Position numbers and translations under genes: made by a program. The notes beneath the pieces were generated by a model. The model worked only from the letters and a program-made list of their open reading frames with translations. It did no database searches and was not told where the DNA came from. 5,996 nt of DNA. Origin: Gammaproteobacteria bacterium (GTDB lineage Bacteria > Pseudomonadota > Gammaproteobacteria > JAPPPA01). The DNA is taken from positions 1 to 5,996 of the forward strand of contig JAPPPA010000107.1 in the NCBI GenBank assembly GCA_028817755.1. Reading direction: 5' to 3'. Below are positions 1-5,531 of the stretch, one piece after another; the stretch's first letter is position 1; every line of letters starts with the position of its first letter.

Positions 1-5
1 CAACT

Positions 6-1097
6 ATGTTTACCGCTCAAGACCATCAGTTTATGGCTCAAGCCTTACGCCTTGCGCGTTTGGGCTTACGCTCTACACGGCCGAATCCAGCGGTGGGCTG
101 TGTGCTTGTACGTGGCAACGGTGTCGTTGGCGAAGGCTGGCATAAAAAGGCTGGCGGCCCTCACGCTGAAATTCATGCCTTGCAAATGGCGGGCGAGCAA
201 GCGCGTGGTGCGACGGCTTATGTCACGCTTGAGCCTTGCAGTCATACTGGCAAAACCGGGCCTTGTGCCGATGCTTTAATCGAAGCAGGCGTGGCTAAAG
301 TAATCGCCGCGGTGAAAGACGCAAACCCAGAAGTGGCAGGCCGAGGCTTAGCCAAGCTAGAAGCTGCCGGCATTGAAACAGCCTGTGGTTTGATGGAAGC
401 CGAAGCCGCGGCTATCAACACTGGTTTCTTTAAACGTATGCAAACAGGCAGGCCGCGTGTGTTTGCCAAAATTGCTAGCAGCCTAGATGGCAAAACGGCC
501 ATGGCCCCGGGCGAAAGCAAATGGATTACCGGCCCTGCCGCACGCCAAGACGTACAACGCTTGCGGGCGAGTGCCTGCGCTATCGTCACCGGTATTGGCA
601 CAGTGTTGGCTGATGACCCACAGCTGAATGTGCGTGATGAAGAACTTTTAGCGCAATTGCCTTCGCAACCCATGCGCGTGATCTTAGACAGTCAGCTGCA
701 ATGTCCTGCGGATGCTTACATGTTCAAAACAGCAGGGCGCGTGGTGATTATGACCACCGATGCAGGGTTGCCGAAACAGCAGGCATTGTTAGATGCGGGT
801 GCGGAAGTGCTTTCCTTGGGCCAAACCATTTCCGTTAGCGCAGTGCTGGAGTGGCTGGGTGGCCAGCAGTGCAACAACGTGATGTTGGAAGCGGGTGCGA
901 CTTTAAATGGCGCCTTCCTCAACGCCGGCGTCTTGGATGAAGTCGTGCTGTATCAAGCCAGTCACATTATGGGTGACGGTGCGCGTGGCTTGTTCCACTT
1001 GCCAGAATTAACCGAAATGGCTGAGCGCAAAGCGTTTAGTCTTAATGATGTTCGCCAGTTTGGTGACGATCTACGTCTTACGTTTGTGCCGTCGTAA
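6..1097 (+). CDS. ribD: RibD, bifunctional pyrimidine deaminase / 5-amino-6-(5-phosphoribosylamino)uracil reductase
   Basis: Second and third steps of riboflavin synthesis: the N-terminal zinc deaminase removes an amino group from the diaminopyrimidine produced by GTP cyclohydrolase II, and the C-terminal NADPH-dependent reductase reduces the ribose to ribityl. The protein is 363 aa, close to the E. coli length (about 367), so the gene is complete. The deaminase domain (about residues 5-145) has TRPNPAVGCV (24-33), the zinc/catalytic HAE (53-55) and PCSHTGKTGPC (77-87) with both zinc cysteines. The reductase domain (about 150-360) shows KIASSLDGKTA, SKWITG, GIGTVLADDP and LEAGATLNGAF. The ATG at 6 gives the family-typical start ahead of DHQFMAQAL; only five bases lie upstream, so its ribosome binding site and any promoter are outside the window. 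It ends with TAA directly followed by TAG. Cytoplasmic enzyme, probably the first rib gene of the operon. Confidence 0.97.
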   Translation: MFTAQDHQFMAQALRLARLGLRSTRPNPAVGCVLVRGNGVVGEGWHKKAGGPHAEIHALQMAGEQARGATAYVTLEPCSHTGKTGPCADALIEAGVAKVIAAVKDANPEVAGRGLAKLEAAGIETACGLMEAEAAAINTGFFKRMQTGRPRVFAKIASSLDGKTAMAPGESKWITGPAARQDVQRLRASACAIVTGIGTVLADDPQLNVRDEELLAQLPSQPMRVILDSQLQCPADAYMFKTAGRVVIMTTDAGLPKQQALLDAGAEVLSLGQTISVSAVLEWLGGQQCNNVMLEAGATLNGAFLNAGVLDEVVLYQASHIMGDGARGLFHLPELTEMAERKAFSLNDVRQFGDDLRLTFVPS

Positions 1098-1139
1098 TAG
1101 GCCGCAAGCAACAAGTAATAAGAAACGAGTTTAATAGTT

Positions 1140-1784
1140 ATGTTTACGGGCATTATCCAAACCCTTGGGCGAGTGATTGATCAGCAGCCGGTTGGCGGCG
1201 ATTTACGCATTGAAATTGATGCCACCGGTCTTGATCTTTCAACCAGCGCTTTAGGCGATAGCATCGCTGTGAATGGGGTTTGCCTTACCGCGATTGAGAT
1301 TAATGGCGATGTGTTTGCGGCGGATGTGTCGAATGAAACACTGTCGCTAACAAGCTTGGGTGACTTGGCTGTCGGTAGCCCTGTGAATTTAGAAAAGGCA
1401 CTCACGCCATCTACGCCGCTTGGCGGGCATTTGGTATCTGGTCACGTAGATGGTTTGGGCAAGGTGGTACGCCGTTACCCCGAAGGCCGTAGCGAGCGTT
1501 TTGAATTTGAAGTACCCGCTAATCTTGCACGTTACATCGCTGTGAAAGGCAGTGTGTGTATCGACGGGGTTAGCCTTACCGTGAATCACGTTGACGGCAA
1601 TGTGTTTGACGTCAACATCGTGCCGCACACCCAAGAGCGCACGATTATTGCCGCCTATGAAGCGGGCAGGGAAGTGAACATCGAGGTTGATGTGATTGCG
1701 CGCTATTTGGAGCGCCTTCTCACAGCCGGTGAGCCTAGCGATAACCTGATGGAACGCCTAAAAAGCAGCGGTTTTCTTGGCTAA
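1140..1784 (+). CDS. ribE: Riboflavin synthase, alpha subunit
   Basis: Catalyses the dismutation of two 6,7-dimethyl-8-ribityllumazine molecules into riboflavin and the pyrimidine precursor, the last step of riboflavin synthesis. The 214-aa protein has the two lumazine-binding repeats of the family: repeat one starts at MFTGII (1-6) with GDSIAVNGVCLT (39-50), and repeat two starts at LGGHLVSGHVDG with KGSVCIDGVSLTVN mirroring the first. The invariant MFTGI N-terminus fixes the ATG at 1140. The upstream ribosome binding site is weak (AACGAG about ten bases before the ATG). A 42-base gap separates it from ribD. The same gene is called ribC in some organisms. All conserved segments are intact; the C-terminal tail (about residues 195-214) is outside the core fold. 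Confidence 0.96.
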   Translation: MFTGIIQTLGRVIDQQPVGGDLRIEIDATGLDLSTSALGDSIAVNGVCLTAIEINGDVFAADVSNETLSLTSLGDLAVGSPVNLEKALTPSTPLGGHLVSGHVDGLGKVVRRYPEGRSERFEFEVPANLARYIAVKGSVCIDGVSLTVNHVDGNVFDVNIVPHTQERTIIAAYEAGREVNIEVDVIARYLERLLTAGEPSDNLMERLKSSGFLG

Positions 1785-1810
1785 CAGAGCCTTTCTGTCG
1801 CAATAGATAA

Positions 1811-1845
1811 GGCGTTTTGCTCGCAAATCTGCGAAAATCCGCGCC
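1811..1845 (+). other. Imperfect inverted repeat in the ribE-ribBX spacer
   Basis: GGCG (1811-1814), TTTT (1815-1818) and CGCA (1822-1825) can pair with CGCC (1842-1845), AAAA (1834-1837) and TGCG (1830-1833), leaving a four-base loop AATC and small internal bulges. There is no following T tract, so it does not look like an intrinsic terminator. It also lacks the conserved blocks of an FMN (RFN) riboswitch. It lies 30 bases before the ribBX start. It may be a leader structure, a protein site or chance. Confidence 0.3.
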
Positions 1846-1862
1846 GAAAGTTCTTTTACAGC

Positions 1863-1867
1863 GTGAG
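1863..1867 (+). promoter_or_regulatory. Weak Shine-Dalgarno-like site for the ribBX GTG start
   Basis: GTGAG ends eight bases before the GTG at 1876. It is a modest match to the anti-Shine-Dalgarno complement, but spacing is suitable for the GTG at 1876 and impossible for the in-frame GTG at 1867, which it overlaps. This supports 1876 as the start. Confidence 0.35.
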
Positions 1868-1875
1868 TGTGCGGC

Positions 1876-3000
1876 GTGAGCCTAAATAGTACTGAAGAAA
1901 TTATTGCGGATATCCGCGCCGGCAAAATGGTCATCCTGATGGATGACGAAGACCGCGAGAACGAAGGCGACATCATTATGGCCGCCGAGCATGTGACGCC
2001 AGAAGCCATTAACTTTATGGCGCGTTACGCACGTGGCTTGATTTGCCTCACACTCACTCGCCATCACTGCGAGCAGCTACGCCTGCCGTTGATGGTGCAA
2101 GAAAACACCGAACGTCATGGTACTAACTTCACTGTTTCTATTGAGGCGGCTGAAGGTGTGACCACGGGCATCTCAGCCCACGACCGCGCAGCAACCGTTC
2201 GCGCTGCTGCTAATCCACAAGCTAAACCCGAAGACATTGTGCAACCGGGCCATATCTTTCCGTTAATGGCGCGCCCTGGCGGCGTATTAACGCGTGCGGG
2301 CCATACCGAAGCAGGTTGTGATTTGGCGCGTTTGGCTGGCTGTCACCCGGCATCGGTGATTGTTGAGATTTTGAATGAAGACGGCACCATGGCGCGCCGT
2401 CCGGATCTAGAAAAATTTGCCAAAGAGCATGATCTAAAAATCGGCACCGTCGCCGAGTTGATCCGCTATCGTAGTGAGAATGAGCACGTGGTGGAACGCC
2501 TTGTTGAGGCGCCAGTGCAAACGCGCTACGGCGAGTTCAAGCTTATTTCTTATGAAGACACTATTGATCAAACCGTGCACTTGGCTTTGGTTAAGGGTGA
2601 GATTAACCCTGACGAGCCAACGCTGGTGCGCGTGCACTTACGCCACACCTTGAATGACGTACTGGGCGTGCAACATGAGCAGTTTGGCTGGCCAATTTCT
2701 GATGCCCTAGAGCGTGTGGCTAAAGAAGGCCACGGCGTAGTGGTGGTGTTGCGTAAACCAGAAGAGTCGCGTGAGCTGATCGAACAGATTCAACGCATTG
2801 GTATGCCAGCGGCGCAGGCACATGAGTCTGAAATGGATCGTAATAGCCCACACCTGCGTACCTTTGGTGTTGGCGCACAGATTTTGCGTGACCTTGGCGT
2901 GCATAAAATGCGCGTGCTTTCACGTCCGAAAAACATGCACGCTATTTCCGGCTTTGGCTTGGAAGTTGTCGATTACGTGTATGACGAGGAAGGCGAATAA
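1876..3000 (+). CDS. ribBX: RibBX: 3,4-dihydroxy-2-butanone 4-phosphate synthase with degenerate GTP cyclohydrolase II-like domain
   Basis: The N-terminal domain (about residues 1-200 of 374) converts ribulose 5-phosphate to 3,4-dihydroxy-2-butanone 4-phosphate and formate, supplying the four-carbon unit for lumazine. It shows DDEDRENEGD (23-32, acidic metal/catalytic loop), HGTNFTVSIEAAEGVTTG (81-98), QPGHIFPL (123-130) and the metal-binding AGHTEA (141-146). The C-terminal half (about 217-370) has the fold-level pattern of GTP cyclohydrolase II (RYGEF, HLALVKGEI, GVGAQILRDLGV, GFGLEV). However, the three zinc cysteines of active enzymes align with His257, Glu268 and Phe270, and the RQEGRGIGL nucleotide motif is replaced by RKPEESREL (293-301). 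It therefore probably lacks cyclohydrolase activity and matches the RibBX variant known in Proteobacteria. I chose the GTG at 1876 (product MSLNSTEEII...) because it matches the usual N-terminus in relatives; an in-frame GTG at 1867 would add three residues. The nusB start lies two bases beyond the stop codon. Often annotated ribBA or ribB. Confidence 0.93.
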   Translation: MSLNSTEEIIADIRAGKMVILMDDEDRENEGDIIMAAEHVTPEAINFMARYARGLICLTLTRHHCEQLRLPLMVQENTERHGTNFTVSIEAAEGVTTGISAHDRAATVRAAANPQAKPEDIVQPGHIFPLMARPGGVLTRAGHTEAGCDLARLAGCHPASVIVEILNEDGTMARRPDLEKFAKEHDLKIGTVAELIRYRSENEHVVERLVEAPVQTRYGEFKLISYEDTIDQTVHLALVKGEINPDEPTLVRVHLRHTLNDVLGVQHEQFGWPISDALERVAKEGHGVVVVLRKPEESRELIEQIQRIGMPAAQAHESEMDRNSPHLRTFGVGAQILRDLGVHKMRVLSRPKNMHAISGFGLEVVDYVYDEEGE

Positions 3001-3002
3001 GC

Positions 3003-3488
3003 ATGGCTGCACCTAAGTTAGGTAACGCTGAAAAGCGCTCTATTGCCCGTCATATGGCCGTGCAAGCCATGTATCAGCATGAGTTGAATGGCACCGGCAT
3101 TACGCAGTTGCTGATCGAGTTTCGTCCAACAGATGAAGCCGATGAAGAAGATCAGCAAATCAATGCTGAGCGTTGGGCGGCCGACTTTCCTTATTTCCAA
3201 AAGCTGCTTGAGCAGACTTTTGCGCAACACGATGAGTTGCGTGACCAAATTAAGCCATTGCTTGATCGCGCTTGGGGTTCGCTAGATCCGGTTGAGCAAA
3301 GCATCTTGTTGATTTGCAGCAGCGAGCTTAAAAACCAAATGGAAGTACCGTTCCGCGTGGTGGTAAACGAAGCGGTAGAGCTGGCGAAAGACATGGGCGC
3401 CGAAGAAAGCTACAAATACATCAACGGTGTAATGGACAAGCTTGCGCAAGACTACCGTCGTTTTGAAGTGGCTGCGCTTAAGGGGTAA
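3003..3488 (+). CDS. nusB: Transcription antitermination factor NusB
   Basis: NusB pairs with ribosomal protein S10 (NusE) and binds boxA RNA to build the antitermination complex on rRNA operons; it also helps rRNA maturation. The 161-aa product is all-helical in pattern and has the family landmarks: ARHMAVQAMYQHEL (15-28, RNA-binding Arg-rich first helix region), YFQKLL (64-69), LDRAWGSLDPVEQSILLI (87-104), VPFRVVVNEAVELAKDMGAE (115-134) and KYINGVMDKLAQ (138-149). It is longer than E. coli NusB (139 aa), partly through an acidic insert TDEADEEDQQ (43-52). A strong Shine-Dalgarno GAGGAAGG (2986-2993) lies inside the end of ribBX, nine bases before the ATG, and only two bases separate the genes, so translational coupling is likely. 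RibH normally sits directly before this gene in related operons but is missing here. Confidence 0.96.
   Translation: MAAPKLGNAEKRSIARHMAVQAMYQHELNGTGITQLLIEFRPTDEADEEDQQINAERWAADFPYFQKLLEQTFAQHDELRDQIKPLLDRAWGSLDPVEQSILLICSSELKNQMEVPFRVVVNEAVELAKDMGAEESYKYINGVMDKLAQDYRRFEVAALKG
3480..3485 (+). promoter_or_regulatory. Strong Shine-Dalgarno for the 110-aa gene
   Basis: AAGGGG, formed by the last sense codons of nusB, ends eight bases before the GTG at 3494. The good match and spacing decide for this GTG as the start and argue that the short gene is really translated, coupled to nusB. Confidence 0.6.
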
Positions 3489-3493
3489 TCAAA

Positions 3494-3826
3494 GTGACTA
3501 TCGATCCAGCGTCAGGGGATTTCTGGGATAAGCGTGGTGACCTACTGCCACATGCCGCAGAAATGGGGCCTCTCTCTAAAGGTGATGTTGATCGCTTGTT
3601 TCGTAGAGAGCGCGTGCGCTTGGTGATTCGCGATAAGAATCGTGCCCGTGAAATCGACGTTGATGAGAGCTTACAGTTTTGGGAAGCCTACGCGCGTAAC
3701 CATACGGTGAAGCCAGATCAAACCTATATCACCGCCTCTAGCATGTCGGGTGAAGTAGCCTACCGTGCCAGTGAGTGGTACGACGGCCGCGGTGCTGCGG
3801 TTGTACTGCTAGAGATCATTCGCTAG
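3494..3826 (+). CDS. Uncharacterised 110-aa protein between nusB and thiL
   Basis: I do not recognise this protein. It starts with GTG five bases after the nusB stop, behind a strong Shine-Dalgarno, on the same strand, and ends 30 bases before thiL, so it is very probably a real operon member. The product is soluble in pattern: no signal peptide, no membrane segment and no cysteine. It is highly charged, with a basic stretch RLFRRERVRLVIRDKNRAR (34-52) likely forming helix then strand, an acidic/aromatic helix DESLQFWEAYAR (57-68), and a hydrophobic C-terminal strand AAVVLLEIIR (101-110). Aromatic residues (several Trp and Tyr) suggest a folded small alpha/beta domain. It is not RibH: it is too short (RibH is about 155 aa) and lacks that family's conserved segments. 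Nucleic-acid binding is conceivable from the basic stretch and the nusB context, but this is speculation. Confidence 0.82.
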   Translation: MTIDPASGDFWDKRGDLLPHAAEMGPLSKGDVDRLFRRERVRLVIRDKNRAREIDVDESLQFWEAYARNHTVKPDQTYITASSMSGEVAYRASEWYDGRGAAVVLLEIIR

Positions 3827-3856
3827 CGGTTTCTGAAAAGTCATCGCACAGCTGCA

Positions 3857-4801
3857 ATGACCGAATTCGAACTGATTCAAATCTACTTTCAGCAGGACCA
3901 GTCTGCCGACTGGTTAAGCGTGCCGATTGGTGATGATGGCGCGGTTATTTCTGCCGAATCAAACCAGCAAATTATTGTCACCGATACCTTAGTGGAAGAT
4001 GTGCATTTCTTCGCTGGAACAGCTCCTAATGCCATCGGCCATAAGGCTTTGGCGGTTAACCTGTCTGACCTCGCCGCGATGGGGGCGACTCCGAAATGGT
4101 TCACCTTAAATTTGACCTTGCCAGAAGCGAGTGAGAGTTGGGTTAAAACTTTTGCGGAAGGTCTCTTTGCCTTGGCTAAGGCGCACAATATCGTGCTCAT
4201 CGGCGGTGATACCACTCGTGGCCCCTTAAGTATTTCTATTACCGCCGCAGGCACGGTGCCTGTCGGTACAAAACCACTTACCCGCGATGCAGCACAAGTT
4301 GGTGGGCGAGTTGGATTGATTGGGAGTCTAGGTTTAGCTGCGCAGGCTGTTTCTGCGAGACAGCAAGGGCAAGAGCCAACTTCTCAACAAGCCCAAGCTT
4401 TGGATTTTCCCATTCCTCAAGTGGAAGCCGGATTAGCCTTACAAGGTCTTGCGACAGCAGCTTGTGATGTATCGGATGGGTTATTGGCCGACCTTGGGCA
4501 TATCGCTAAGGCGTCTAAGGTGGTGATCGAGCTGGACGGTGATCGTTTAGCGCGTATCTGCCCAGCTCAAACACAAGCATCTGCTGAAGCGACATTGAGT
4601 GGCGGTGATGATTACGCCTTAGTGTTTGTCATGCCGCTGGGTCAGGCTGTACCTAATTGGGCGACTGACATTGGGCAGGTTAAAGCGGGTATGGCTAAAA
4701 CAGGCATGGCTAAGCAGCCCGTGGCTGTGCTTGGTGGGCCTGAGTGGCTGCAGCAAGCGGCCAAAAATGTGCAGTTAGCACCCGGGCATCAACATTTTTA
4801 A
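3857..4801 (+). CDS. thiL: Thiamine-monophosphate kinase ThiL
   Basis: Phosphorylates thiamine monophosphate with ATP to give thiamine diphosphate, the active cofactor, in the cytoplasm. The 314-aa protein (E. coli 325) belongs to the PurM/SelD-like ATP-binding fold and carries the expected motifs in order: IGDDGAVI (24-31), VTDTLVEDVHF (41-51), NLSDLAAMGA (68-77), LIGGDTTRGPL (114-124, Mg/ATP loop), CDVSDGLLADLGHIAKAS (203-220), LSGGDDYALVF (247-257) and a C-terminal GHQHF. The usual PxPR segment reads FPIPQVEAGLAL (184-195), with Gln where Arg is common. Near the C-terminus there is a five-codon tandem duplication (GMAKT GMAKQ, bases 4688-4717). No clear Shine-Dalgarno precedes the ATG; the 30-base gap before it otherwise shows nothing. 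The thiL-pgpA order downstream of nusB is the standard arrangement. Confidence 0.96.
   Translation: MTEFELIQIYFQQDQSADWLSVPIGDDGAVISAESNQQIIVTDTLVEDVHFFAGTAPNAIGHKALAVNLSDLAAMGATPKWFTLNLTLPEASESWVKTFAEGLFALAKAHNIVLIGGDTTRGPLSISITAAGTVPVGTKPLTRDAAQVGGRVGLIGSLGLAAQAVSARQQGQEPTSQQAQALDFPIPQVEAGLALQGLATAACDVSDGLLADLGHIAKASKVVIELDGDRLARICPAQTQASAEATLSGGDDYALVFVMPLGQAVPNWATDIGQVKAGMAKTGMAKQPVAVLGGPEWLQQAAKNVQLAPGHQHF
4688..4717 (+). repeat. In-frame 15-bp tandem duplication within thiL
   Basis: Two adjacent 15-base units (4688-4702 and 4703-4717) encode GMAKT and GMAKQ. The central ATGGCTAA is identical in both units, with divergence at the edges. It sits in a C-terminal region that varies between ThiL proteins, so it probably leaves the enzyme functional. 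It looks like a replication-slippage duplication. Confidence 0.5.
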
Positions 4802-4805
4802 TCGC

Positions 4806-4838
4806 TTGGTCTTAAAGTCTGGTTATCTGCGTTACACT
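4806..4838 (+). promoter_or_regulatory. Possible weak sigma70-type promoter before pgpA
   Basis: The 82-base thiL-pgpA spacer contains TACACT (4833-4838), four of six matches to a -10 box. The best upstream candidates are poor: CTTAAA at 4811 with 16-base spacing, or TTGGTC at 4806 with 21-base spacing. The longer gap compared with the upstream junctions makes an internal promoter plausible, but sequence support is weak. Confidence 0.2.
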
Positions 4839-4883
4839 GAAACGGTATTTCTAGAAGCCAAACTTTTTAGTAGAAGGTAATAA

Positions 4884-5462
4884 ATGGCCGGTCCAAACGA
4901 TCATCTAGCCGCAGTAAAACCGACGTTACGCGGTATCGCTCAAAACCCTATGTACTTTATGGCCTTTGGCTTTGGCAGTGGCTTGTCGCCATTTGCGCCG
5001 GGCACGGCTGGCACGGTTGCTGCAATTCCGTTGTTTTGGCTATTTTTGCAGGGTTTAACGCCGGTCCAATACTTGATTGCAACAGCCGTGGTGTCGGTTG
5101 CTGGTATCTATATTTGTCAGCGCACAACAGATTGGCTGCGTGTGCATGATCATGGCGGCATTGTTTGGGATGAATTTGCGGGCTTTCTTATCGGTATGGC
5201 ACCAGTGGTGTTTTTAGCCGCAGATAACAGCGGCCCCTTAGGCTTAGAAACTGAAGTGGGGCAATGGCCATTGTGGTTATGGATTGTTGTTGGCTTCTTT
5301 TTATTCCGAATTTTTGATGTGTTGAAACCGTTTCCAATCGGCATGGTCGATAAACAAGTGGATGGTGGTTTCGGCATTATGATTGATGATGTGTTGGCCG
5401 GTTTAGACACTGCCATCGTGATGTATGCGATTCAACTACAGCACGCTGGGCGCCTGTTTTAA
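4884..5462 (+). CDS. pgpA: Phosphatidylglycerophosphatase A
   Basis: Inner-membrane lipid phosphatase that dephosphorylates phosphatidylglycerophosphate to phosphatidylglycerol. The 192-aa protein (E. coli 172) has the PgpA signature segments: GFGSGLSPFAPGTAGTVAA (29-47), VHDHGGIVWDEFAGF (87-101, acidic/metal residues), GFFLFRIFDVLKPFPI (137-152) and GIMIDDVLAGL (164-174). Hydrophobic stretches at about 43-58, 62-78, 99-113, 129-145 and 166-184 fit a multispanning membrane protein. Relative to E. coli there is an extra loop, about 112-128, between the third and fourth hydrophobic stretches. A good Shine-Dalgarno AGAAGG (4872-4877) lies six bases before the ATG. Its partnership with thiL is positional rather than metabolic. 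Confidence 0.96.
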   Translation: MAGPNDHLAAVKPTLRGIAQNPMYFMAFGFGSGLSPFAPGTAGTVAAIPLFWLFLQGLTPVQYLIATAVVSVAGIYICQRTTDWLRVHDHGGIVWDEFAGFLIGMAPVVFLAADNSGPLGLETEVGQWPLWLWIVVGFFLFRIFDVLKPFPIGMVDKQVDGGFGIMIDDVLAGLDTAIVMYAIQLQHAGRLF

Positions 5463-5491
5463 GGCCTAGCTCACTACAAAAAGTGCGTTGA

Positions 5492-5514
5492 CGTTGCCGT
5501 AAAAAATGGCAGCG
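5492..5514 (+). other. Inverted repeat upstream of the DUF3450 gene
   Basis: CGTTGCC (5492-5498) and GGCAGCG (5508-5514) form a seven-pair stem in RNA, with one G-U pair, around a nine-base A-rich loop. It is followed by A-rich sequence, not a T tract, so it is not a standard intrinsic terminator for pgpA in this direction. A TTGACG (5488-5493), five of six matches to a -35 box, overlaps its left arm, but no good -10 box stands at the right distance. It may be a regulatory hairpin, an operator-like site, or chance. Confidence 0.3.
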
Positions 5515-5531
5515 AAATAAAAGAGGACACA

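Noticed and set aside
242..673. 143-codon open frame on the minus strand inside ribD
   Set aside because: It lies antisense to a conserved, intact gene, its product resembles no family and no ribosome binding site supports it; it is a by-product of ribD codon use.
1785..1875. FMN riboswitch before ribBX
   Set aside because: None of the conserved RFN-element blocks are present and the spacer is too short for the full element plus an expression platform.
1876..3000. Frameshift or sequencing error explaining the missing cysteines in the RibA-like half
   Set aside because: Conserved fold motifs continue in the same frame on both sides of the altered segments, so the substitutions are genuine divergence, as in other RibBX proteins.
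3494..3826. The 110-aa gene as a truncated or divergent ribH
   Set aside because: It lacks the lumazine synthase conserved segments and is markedly shorter, and its start and stop look native rather than broken.
3889..4254. 121-codon open frame on the minus strand inside thiL
   Set aside because: It is fully antisense to conserved ThiL motifs and has no recognisable protein features or operon context.
4802..4883. Intrinsic terminator after thiL (a run of T at about 4864-4868)
   Set aside because: The T run is not preceded by a GC-rich stem; the bases before it do not form a convincing hairpin.
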